Notes under the pieces: generated by a model
What the model saw: the letters and a program-made list of their open reading frames with translations, nothing else
What the model was told of the DNA's origin: nothing
Databases searched by the model: none
Shown here: piece after piece, positions 18,922-26,059 of the stretch
Layout: each line of letters starts with the position of its first letter
Numbering within the stretch: the stretch's first letter is position 1
Program-made: the position numbers and the translations under genes
Source of the DNA: Micromonospora zingiberis
Lineage (GTDB): Bacteria; Actinomycetota; Actinomycetes; Mycobacteriales; Micromonosporaceae
Assembly: GCF_004331455.1 (NCBI RefSeq)
Contig: NZ_SJJR01000006.1
Location: 186,001 to 250,000 of the forward strand
Reading direction: 5' to 3'
DNA length: 64,000 nt

Positions 18922-19896
18922 TCAGCCCGGGGCGACCCGGGTCCGGTAGGTGTGGTGGGTGACGAAGCCCAGCTTGCGGTAGAGCGCCACAGCGGGCGCG
19001 TTGTGCTGCTCGACCTGGAGGAAGGCGTCGGTGGCGCCCGTCGCGTCGGCCCACCGCCCCAGCGCCCGGACCACGGCGGTGGCGTGACCCTGACCACGGG
19101 CGGCGGGCAGCACTTCGATCAACGACAGCCCCAGCCAGCGGCCGTGCCCGGTCACGGTGCCCCGACCGACCGCCACCAGCGTGCCGTCGGCGTACGCGTG
19201 GGCGAAGCGGACCTGGTCCACGGCGGTGAGCACGTGTCGGGCGGCCTCCGGCAGCCCGCCCTTGCGGCCGGCCGCCACCGCGAGCCACTCGTCGGAGGGA
19301 CCGCCGTCCAGCTCGACCACGTCCGCCGCCGGTGCCGCCCCACCGGCCGGGCCCGCAGTGGGGGTCTGGAGGGCGGTCAGCGGGGCGGTCTGCACCAGTA
19401 CCGTGGGGCGGCTGTCCCAACCGCGTTTGTCGAGTTCGGCGCCGACCGGCGCGGCCAGCGGCAGGGGAGTGTTGACAAGTGCCGGCTGCCCCCGGTCGGC
19501 GTACCAGCGCTCGACCGCGTCCAGCGCGGCCGGCAGCGGCCGGTCCGGGTCACCGACCGGCAGGGCGGAGTTGGCGCGGCCGGTCCAGCCGTCGGCGGCG
19601 CGCAGCAGCCAGTCACCGAGCCGGGCGCGGACGGGAGCGGGCCACGCCTCGTCGGCGGCCAGTTCCAGCTCGACCACGGCGTCGGCGGCCGGCCGGCGGG
19701 TCGCCGGTACCCGCTTCGCCCGGTGCACCTGCGCCATCGGCACGCGCAACCGCCCGGTGCGGGTGGTCAACGTGAGATGGGTCTCGGTCAATTCGACCAG
19801 CTCGCCGAGGGCATCGGAGAAGACCGGGCGACCGGCGCGGAACCCCACCACGCGGCGGACCACGATCCGGTGTCCTAAATCCTGCTCTCGGAGCAC
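18922..19896 (-). CDS. GNAT-family N-acetyltransferase with N-terminal SH3-like domain
   Basis: The 324-residue protein has two parts. Residues 1-55 (LGHRIVVRRVVG...GELVELTETHLTLTTRTG) form a short beta-rich domain like the SH3-type domain of mycobacterial Rv0428c-class acetyltransferases. The C-terminal GNAT domain (about 215-320) shows SLIEVLPAARGQGHATAVVRAL, an acetyl-CoA loop of the R/Q-X-X-G-X-G/A kind, then FLQVEQHNAPAVALYRKLGF. The acceptor is unknown. It is divergent from the ferredoxin gene with 79 bases between the starts. Confidence 0.85.
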   Translation of the reverse strand: MLREQDLGHRIVVRRVVGFRAGRPVFSDALGELVELTETHLTLTTRTGRLRVPMAQVHRAKRVPATRRPAADAVVELELAADEAWPAPVRARLGDWLLRAADGWTGRANSALPVGDPDRPLPAALDAVERWYADRGQPALVNTPLPLAAPVGAELDKRGWDSRPTVLVQTAPLTALQTPTAGPAGGAAPAADVVELDGGPSDEWLAVAAGRKGGLPEAARHVLTAVDQVRFAHAYADGTLVAVGRGTVTGHGRWLGLSLIEVLPAARGQGHATAVVRALGRWADATGATDAFLQVEQHNAPAVALYRKLGFVTHHTYRTRVAPG

Positions 19897-19975
19897 GATC
19901 GACCTCCTCCCCAGCGAGATACTAGGCTCTTAGCGTCGCGGGTGATCGCGGCGTGTCTTGCGGAGGAGAAGACCG

Positions 19976-20302
19976 GTGACCTACATCATCGCCGAGCCGT
20001 GCGTGGATGTGCTCGACAAGGCATGCATCGAGGAATGCCCGGTCGACTGCATTTACGAGGGCAACCGGATGCTCTACATCCACCCCGACGAGTGCGTCGA
20101 CTGTGGTGCCTGTGAGCCTGTCTGCCCGGTAGAGGCGATCTTCTACGAGGACGACGTTCCGGAGCAGTGGAAGGACTACACCGGCGCCAACTACGAGTTC
20201 TTCGAGGAGCTGGGCTCGCCCGGTGGCGCCTCGAAGATCGGCAAGGTGGAGAAGGACGCGACCTTCGTCGCCGCGCAGCCGCCGCGCGGCGAGGGGCACT
20301 GA
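19976..20302 (+). CDS. fdxA: 7Fe ferredoxin (3Fe-4S/4Fe-4S)
   Basis: A 108-residue low-potential electron carrier. The ligand pattern is CVDVLDKACIEECPVDC (C-x7-C-x3-C-P-type, 3Fe-4S plus shared Cys) followed by CVDCGACEPVCP for the 4Fe-4S cluster. The acidic C-terminal extension (YTGANYEFFEELGSPGGA) is typical of actinobacterial FdxA/FdxC. GGAGGAG lies just before the GTG at 19976; six upstream codons in frame have no ribosome binding site. It is followed with a four-base overlap by dapC, an order shared with the mycobacterial fdxC-dapC region. Confidence 0.93.
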   Translation: MTYIIAEPCVDVLDKACIEECPVDCIYEGNRMLYIHPDECVDCGACEPVCPVEAIFYEDDVPEQWKDYTGANYEFFEELGSPGGASKIGKVEKDATFVAAQPPRGEGH

Positions 20303-21408
20303 ACCGGCCCGCGCCGGTCTCGTCACGGCTACCCGATTTCACCTGGGACACCCTGGACGCCGCGGCCGTGCTGGCCGCGGCGCACCCGGGCGGCCTGATC
20401 AACCTCTCCATGGGTACGCCGGTCGACCCGGTGCCGGAGGTGATCCGCCGGGCTCTGGCCGAGGCGGCCGACGCCCCGGGATATCCGCTGACGGCCGGCA
20501 CACCCGCGCTGCGGGAGGCGATCGCGGCCTGGGTGGCCCGAGCCTGCGGCGCCGGGGTGGACGGGCTCGGGGTACTGCCGACGATCGGCTCGAAGGAGTT
20601 GGTCGCCTGGCTGCCCACCCTGCTCGGGGTGGGGCCGGGCGACGTCGTGGTGGTGCCGTCGATCGCCTACCCGACCTACGAGGACGGCGCCCGGCTGGCC
20701 GGCGCCACCACCGTACGCACCGACTCGCTGACCGCCGTCGGGCCCACCTCCCGGGTACGCCTCGTCTGGGTGAATTCACCCGGTAACCCGACCGGCCGGG
20801 TGTTGCCCGCCAGCCACCTGCGCAAGGTGGTGGAGTGGGCCCGGGAGCGCGGTGCGGTGGTCGCCAGCGACGAGTGCTACCTGCCGCTGGGCTGGGCGGC
20901 GGAACCGGTGTCGGTGCTGTCGCCGGAGGTCTGCGGCGGGTCGTACGACTCGGTCCTGGCGGTGCACTCGCTGTCCAAGCGTTCCAACCTCGCCGGCTAC
21001 CGGGCGGGGTTCGTCGCCGGTGATCCCGCCCTGGTGGCGGAGCTGCTCAAGATCCGCAAGCATGCGGGGATGATCGTGCCGGCGCCGGTGCAGGCGGCCA
21101 TGGTGGCGGCCCTGCACGACGAACGGCACGCCGACGAGCAGCGGGAGCGTTACCGCGCGCGGCGCGACACGCTGCGGGCGGCCTTCACCGGTGCCGGTTT
21201 CCGGGTGGAGCACTCCGAGGCGGGGCTCTATCTCTGGCTGACCCGGGACGAGGACTGCTGGGACACCGTCGACTGGCTGGCCCGGCGGGGCATCCTGGTG
21301 GCCGCCGGGGTCTTCTACGGTCCGGGCGCCCGCCGGTACGTCCGGGCGGCGCTCACCGAGTCCGACGAGCGGATCGCGTCCGTCGCCGCCCGGCTCGCCC
21401 AGCCCTGA
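20299..21408 (+). CDS. dapC: succinyldiaminopimelate transaminase
   Basis: A fold-type I PLP aminotransferase, 369 residues if started at the CTG that overlaps the ferredoxin stop (CTGA, 20299-20302). The lysine for PLP is in VHSLSKRSNLAGYRAGF; other conserved parts are LIWVNSP-like VWVNSPGNPTGR and DECYLPLGW. It converts N-succinyl-2-amino-6-oxopimelate to N-succinyl-LL-diaminopimelate in the lysine and cell-wall DAP pathway, whose next neighbours dapD and dapE lie at 32.9-35.0 kb. No ATG, GTG or TTG lies near the expected N-terminus (PVSSRLPDFTWDTLD); the only upstream ATG, at 20167, would add 44 residues inside the ferredoxin gene. Confidence 0.88.
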   Translation: MNRPAPVSSRLPDFTWDTLDAAAVLAAAHPGGLINLSMGTPVDPVPEVIRRALAEAADAPGYPLTAGTPALREAIAAWVARACGAGVDGLGVLPTIGSKELVAWLPTLLGVGPGDVVVVPSIAYPTYEDGARLAGATTVRTDSLTAVGPTSRVRLVWVNSPGNPTGRVLPASHLRKVVEWARERGAVVASDECYLPLGWAAEPVSVLSPEVCGGSYDSVLAVHSLSKRSNLAGYRAGFVAGDPALVAELLKIRKHAGMIVPAPVQAAMVAALHDERHADEQRERYRARRDTLRAAFTGAGFRVEHSEAGLYLWLTRDEDCWDTVDWLARRGILVAAGVFYGPGARRYVRAALTESDERIASVAARLAQP

Positions 21409-21581
21409 CCGACGGGCGATGGCGCCGTCGCGCCCGCCAGGTCGAGCCGGGCGAGATCCACAGGTGCGCCCCACCCCGCCGATTCCGGGCTCTTGCTGAT
21501 GACCACCGGACGGCGGTCGTCCCGGGATCGACGGGGTGGAACGGCGGATCACTCCGGCTGCGCTGACAGCCGGGCGGCAGG

Positions 21582-23426
21582 TCAGTCCTCGTTGATGCGG
21601 GCGAAGACGCGCAGCAGGTTGTCCCGGCTGCGGCGCTCCAGCAGGACGCTGCCGTACAGCTCCTGCATGGCGAGAACGTGGCCGTCGTGCAGGGTCAGTT
21701 CGGCCTTGAGCGGGATCTCCCTGGTCACCGTCACCGAGGTCAGCTCCTCGTACGGGAGGAACCGGTGCTGGCCGGCCAACTCGGCGATCGGCGTCGACTC
21801 CAGCAGGGCAGTGAGCCGCTTCTCCCCGTTGCCGGCCTTGCCCGGATTGCCGACCAGGATCAGGCCACGGTCGAGGATCAGCAGGTCGTGTTCCGTACCG
21901 TCGATCTTCACGTTGCCGATCGCGCCGATCACTCCGGCGTTGTCGGCGCTGGCGCGGGCCTGTACGACGGTCGCCAGAGCGGGGTCGATGCCGAGTTCGG
22001 TCAGCCGGGCCAGTGCCTCGTGCAGGGTCTGCGGGTCGACCGCGAGCTTGGCGACCTCGGCGAGGTCCAGCGGTGCGCCGTCGGCGCCGACGAACTGCGC
22101 CGGACCGGTCCAGGACAGCAGCCAGCGGGCCTGGCCGGCGCGCACGGCGGCGTTGTTCAGCAACAGTTCCATCGGTCCGGCGAACCGGACCGCCGCCTCC
22201 TTGCGGGTGGCGTTGTCGAAGAACTGCTCGGCGAACTCGCCGAGCCGGCGCTGCCGCACCAGGTCGAGGATGGTCGGCAGCCCCGGCTCGGGGGTGCCGG
22301 CGAACCGCCCGGCCGCCCGGTAGATCCCGTCGACCTGCCGTTGCAGGCTGGCGGCGATCGACGCGTGGGTGAACTCGGACCAGGGCAGCACCTGACGGTC
22401 GCCCTGCTCGACCACGACGCTCTGGAGCCGCCGGCCGGCGGCCAGAACGTCGGTGAGCATGATCGCTGCCGGGCGGTCGTCCGCCAAGCCGGCCCCGGCC
22501 GGTAGCTGCGCCATCGCGTCGATCCGGATGCCGATCGGCGGGTGGGTGTCCCAGCGCGACGCCTCCCGTTCGGGCGCCTCCTGCCGAAGCTGCTCGATCT
22601 GCTCCCGCCGCCCCTGGAGCAGGTGCCCGAAGCCGCCGAACAGGTCGTCCGGAGCCAGCCCGGCCTGCCAACCGGACTCGACGTACGCGCCCATGTAGAA
22701 GTTCCAGGCGGCGTCGAGCGCGGGCAGGCTGCGCAGCGCGGAGGTGGCCGCCTCGTGGCCGGCGAGCTGGACCGAGGCGCGGTCCGCCTCAAGTTCCTGG
22801 CGCCGCGAGGCGGCGTTGTCGACCATCAGGTACAGCTTGGCGTAGCCCTTGAAGATCAGCCCGACCGGGTTGCGTGGCTTGATCCGCTCGATCGTGCTGC
22901 CGATCGCCACCCGGCCCCGGTAGGCCACCTCGCCGAGGCGGGTGTGCTTGCCCGAGTAGTGGCCCAGTTCGTGGGCCAGCACCGAGCGGAGCTGGTCGAC
23001 CCGCAGACCCAGCAGCAGCGGCATCCCGACGTACAGGGTGCGCCGGCCACCGACCAGGCCGAGCAGCCGGCTCTGCTCACCGACCGCCGCGTTCACCTCG
23101 GGCACCAGCCGAATCTCGTCCGGTGCCCGGGTGCCGACGGCGGTGGCCAGCTCACGGACGGTGGACCAGAGCTGCGGCGCCTCCCGTTCGTCGAGCACCA
23201 GGCCGGGCGCCGGCTCGTGCTTGGTCCGGATCGCCTTCCAGAGTCCGACGGCTACCGCGCCCAGCGCGACGATCAGCGGCAGCAGCAGCTTGGTGGCCGC
23301 CAAACCGTTGGTCTTGCTGGCGATGAAGTAGAACAGCCCGCCGACGGCGGCGAGCTGGAGCAGCGCGACCACGTAGAAACCGATCAACATGAGCACCGAG
23401 GCGAGGGCCCGGTACGTCGCGGCCAT
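21582..23426 (-). CDS. M48-family integral membrane metalloprotease
   Basis: The 614-residue protein has two N-terminal membrane segments (ASVLMLIGFYVVALLQLAAV and LLLPLIVALGAVAVGLW), then a zinc protease domain with HELGH at residues 152-156 and the third ligand Glu in RRQELEADRASVQ. The ~250-residue C-terminal region (TALLESTPIAELAG... LTLHDGHVLAM) has no family I recognise; its strand-rich look suggests a ligand- or membrane-contact domain. It may take part in membrane protein quality control, like HtpX. GGGGAGGA lies 7 bases before the ATG at 23424-23426. It is convergent with dapC across 173 bases. Confidence 0.87.
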   Translation of the reverse strand: MAATYRALASVLMLIGFYVVALLQLAAVGGLFYFIASKTNGLAATKLLLPLIVALGAVAVGLWKAIRTKHEPAPGLVLDEREAPQLWSTVRELATAVGTRAPDEIRLVPEVNAAVGEQSRLLGLVGGRRTLYVGMPLLLGLRVDQLRSVLAHELGHYSGKHTRLGEVAYRGRVAIGSTIERIKPRNPVGLIFKGYAKLYLMVDNAASRRQELEADRASVQLAGHEAATSALRSLPALDAAWNFYMGAYVESGWQAGLAPDDLFGGFGHLLQGRREQIEQLRQEAPEREASRWDTHPPIGIRIDAMAQLPAGAGLADDRPAAIMLTDVLAAGRRLQSVVVEQGDRQVLPWSEFTHASIAASLQRQVDGIYRAAGRFAGTPEPGLPTILDLVRQRRLGEFAEQFFDNATRKEAAVRFAGPMELLLNNAAVRAGQARWLLSWTGPAQFVGADGAPLDLAEVAKLAVDPQTLHEALARLTELGIDPALATVVQARASADNAGVIGAIGNVKIDGTEHDLLILDRGLILVGNPGKAGNGEKRLTALLESTPIAELAGQHRFLPYEELTSVTVTREIPLKAELTLHDGHVLAMQELYGSVLLERRSRDNLLRVFARINED

Positions 23427-23667
23427 GATTGTGTCCTCCCCGTGAGAATCCGCCCAGCATGGCGGTGGCGGAGGCACGCTACGGGTAGATCATCTGACCG
23501 GGACATCCCCCGTCCGGCCCAACCTCGGACCGGCCGCGACCGGTGCACCGCCGGCCCTGCCGGCCCACGGCGGCGGACCCGGTGGCACCGGTCCGGGCGA
23601 TATCCTCGGCCCGACTGTGCGCGGGGCCGGCCGGGCCCGCGCCCGACACGGGACGCCGAGGTACGCG

Positions 23668-24684
23668 ATGGTGGTCAGGACCGGCGCACGGCTGCGAGCG
23701 GCGGTGCTCGGCACCGGTTTGATCGGCGGCTCGGTGCTGCTCCGGCTGCACGCCGCCGGACTGGACGTGATCGGCTGGGACCCGGACGAGGCGACCCGCC
23801 GGCAGGCTCGGTCGCTCGGCGTACCGATGGCCGATCTGTTGGCCGACGCGGTGGCCGACCGGGCGGTGGTCTTCCTCGGCGGGCCGCTGCCCACCCTGCC
23901 GGCGACGCTGGTCGAGGTCGCTGCCCTGACCGGCGAGGACTGCCTGCTCACCGACGTGGGGAGCACCAAGGCGCAGTTGGCCGCGTTCGCCGCGGCGCAG
24001 GGCCTCACCCACCGCTTCGTTCCGGGCCACCCGATGGCCGGCACCGACCGGGCCGGGCTGACCGCGGCGGTACCGGAGCTGTTCACCGGCGCCGCCTGGG
24101 TGCTCTGCCCCGCCCCGGACGGGCTGGCCGCGTTCCGTCGGCTGGTGGCCCTGATCACCGAGGTCTTCGCGGCCCGCGTGGTGCCGATGGCGGCGGACCG
24201 GCACGACGCGGTGGTCGCGCTCGCCTCGCACGTACCGCATCTGCTCGCCGGGGCGTTGGCCGGCGCGGCCGAGCGGTCCTCATTGCGCGACGCGGTCCTC
24301 ACCCTGGCCGCCGGGAGCTTCCGGGACGGCACCCGGGTCGCCGGCACCCCGCCGCAGCGTACGACGAACATGCTGCGCGGCAACCGGGACGAGGTGGTGG
24401 CCGCGCTGGCCGAGGTGGCCGGGTATCTCGACGAGCTCTCCGCTGCCCTGCGGGCCGACGAGCCCGACCTGCTCACCGCCCGGTACGCCGAGGCCGCCGC
24501 CGCTCGCCAGGCGTTGGCCGGTCGGCGCTACGACGAGCAGATCCGGTCGTTCCCGGCCACCGGCGAGCCCGCCGACGAGGTGGCCTGGCTGTCTGCGCTG
24601 GGGGCGGCCGGTGGACATCTGAGCGGCTGCCGGACGGCTGGCGAAACCGTCTCCTACGTCGCGCACCGTCCGCAGTCCGACTGA
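23668..24684 (+). CDS. tyrA: prephenate dehydrogenase
   Basis: The enzyme makes 4-hydroxyphenylpyruvate from prephenate in tyrosine synthesis. The NAD(P)-binding GTGLIGGS lies near residue 15; LLTDVGSTKAQL, FVPGHPMAGTDRAGL and ALASHVPHLLAGAL are family signatures, with the His of HPMAGT and SHVPH as catalytic candidates. The 338 residues end without an ACT domain, so feedback inhibition by tyrosine through that domain is not expected. The ATG at 23668 has GAGG 8 bases upstream; earlier codons in the frame are not supported. Confidence 0.88.
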   Translation: MVVRTGARLRAAVLGTGLIGGSVLLRLHAAGLDVIGWDPDEATRRQARSLGVPMADLLADAVADRAVVFLGGPLPTLPATLVEVAALTGEDCLLTDVGSTKAQLAAFAAAQGLTHRFVPGHPMAGTDRAGLTAAVPELFTGAAWVLCPAPDGLAAFRRLVALITEVFAARVVPMAADRHDAVVALASHVPHLLAGALAGAAERSSLRDAVLTLAAGSFRDGTRVAGTPPQRTTNMLRGNRDEVVAALAEVAGYLDELSAALRADEPDLLTARYAEAAAARQALAGRRYDEQIRSFPATGEPADEVAWLSALGAAGGHLSGCRTAGETVSYVAHRPQSD

Positions 24685-24762
24685 CCCTGCGGGCGGGCGC
24701 CCCGGCTGCTCGTGCGCCCGCATCGGTGGGCGTGGCGGGGGCCTCGCCGCTAGGGTGAGGGC

Positions 24763-25410
24763 ATGGTGGACGGACCGGTGGTGACGGTACGCGGTGAGAG
24801 CTACCGCGAGGCCGATCCGGAGATCGCACGGTTCTCGGTCACCGCGCTCGCCCGGGACCGCGATCGGGAGGCCGTGCTGAGCCGGCTGGCCGAGCGGGCC
24901 GCCGCGGTCCGGGTGCTGCTGGATTCGGCCGAGTCGTCGATCGATCGCCGGGAGACCGGTGACCTGCGGGTGTGGCCCGAGACGCGGCGTTCCGGCGAGC
25001 GGGTGGTGGCCTGGCACGGCTCGGTGGTGACCACGGTGACGGTCAGTGATTTCACCACGCTCGGCGAGCTGATGCTGCGGCTGGCCGATCAGGATCAGGT
25101 CGAGGTGGCCGGTCCCTGGTGGTCGCTGCGGCCGGACAGCCCGACCTACCGCGAGGCCCGGCACGACGCGATCACCGACGCGCTGCAACGGGCCCGCGAG
25201 TACGCCGAGGCGCTCGGTGCCCAGGTGACCGACCTGATCGAACTGGCCGACGAGGGCGGCACCGCGCAGCCGATGATGGCCCGGATGGCGTTCGACGCCG
25301 GGGGTGCCGCCGGCGGTGGGGCCCCGGTGCTGGAGTTCGACCCGCAGCCGCAGGGGGTGCACGCGGCCGTACGAGCCCGGTTCGCGATCACCAGGCCGGT
25401 CCTGTCCTGA
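24763..25410 (+). CDS. SIMPL-domain protein (DUF541)
   Basis: The 215-residue protein is a SIMPL/DUF541 protein: VTVRGESYREADPEIARFSVTA at the start, RYYVAW-like [18 protein letters not shown] in the middle, and REARHDAITDALQRAREYAEALGAQVTDLIELAD near the end. Unlike many family members it has no signal peptide, so it should be cytoplasmic. The biochemical role is unknown; family members have been linked with stress or protein-protein interaction. The stop is one base from the start of the kinase gene, indicating co-expression. Confidence 0.82.
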   Translation: MVDGPVVTVRGESYREADPEIARFSVTALARDRDREAVLSRLAERAAAVRVLLDSAESSIDRRETGDLRVWPETRRSGERVVAWHGSVVTTVTVSDFTTLGELMLRLADQDQVEVAGPWWSLRPDSPTYREARHDAITDALQRAREYAEALGAQVTDLIELADEGGTAQPMMARMAFDAGGAAGGGAPVLEFDPQPQGVHAAVRARFAITRPVLS

Positions 25411-25411
25411 C

Positions 25412-26059
25412 ATGCCCACGGCCGAGGTGTTGCCCGTCGAGCAGTTGCTGGAGCGGGCCCGTACGCTGGCCGCGGCCGGCCCCCGCCAGTTGCTCGGCAT
25501 CACCGGTGCTCCGGGCGCCGGCAAGTCCACCCTGGCCGCACAGGTGGTGGCGGCGGTCGGTCCGGCCGCCCGGCTGGTGCCGATGGACGGTTTCCACTTC
25601 GCCCAGGCCGAGCTGCACCGGCTCGGGCGGGCCATGCGCAAGGGCGCCATCGACACCTTCGACGCCAACGGCTACGTCTCGCTGCTGCGTCGCCTACGGC
25701 GCAAGGAGCCGACCTCGGTCTGGGCGCCGGAGTTCCGCCGGGATCTGGAGGAGCCGATCGCCGGGGCGATCGAGGTGCCGCCGGAGGTCCGACTGGTGGT
25801 CACCGAGGGCAACTACCTGCTGATTCCGGAATGGCCCTGGGAAGAGGTGCGCGCGTTGCTGCACCAGGCCTGGTTCCTCGACCTGGACGCCGGGCTGCGG
25901 CAGCGTCGGCTGGTCGCCCGGCACGTCGAGTACGGGCGCTCCACGGAGGAGGCGCACGCCTGGGCGCTGGGCAGCGACGAGGTCAACGCCGCGCTGGTGG
26001 CCGGCACCGCCCACCGGGCCGACCTGGTGGTACGCCTAGCTGAGCCGCCGCCGGGGTGA
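25412..26059 (+). CDS. P-loop nucleoside/pantothenate-type kinase
   Basis: The 215-residue protein has Walker A GAPGAGKST at about residues 31-39, VPMDGFHFAQAELHRLG as the acceptor/Walker B-like segment, and LVVTEGNYLLIPEWPWEEV, all in the pattern of the uridine kinase/PanK-like family (YggC/YfdR group). RQRRLVARHVEYGRSTEEA provides LID-type arginines. The substrate is unknown; sugars, nucleosides and fructose derivatives have been proposed for relatives. The 3' end overlaps the 3' end of the convergent membrane hydrolase gene by 24 bases. Confidence 0.82.
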   Translation: MPTAEVLPVEQLLERARTLAAAGPRQLLGITGAPGAGKSTLAAQVVAAVGPAARLVPMDGFHFAQAELHRLGRAMRKGAIDTFDANGYVSLLRRLRRKEPTSVWAPEFRRDLEEPIAGAIEVPPEVRLVVTEGNYLLIPEWPWEEVRALLHQAWFLDLDAGLRQRRLVARHVEYGRSTEEAHAWALGSDEVNAALVAGTAHRADLVVRLAEPPPG

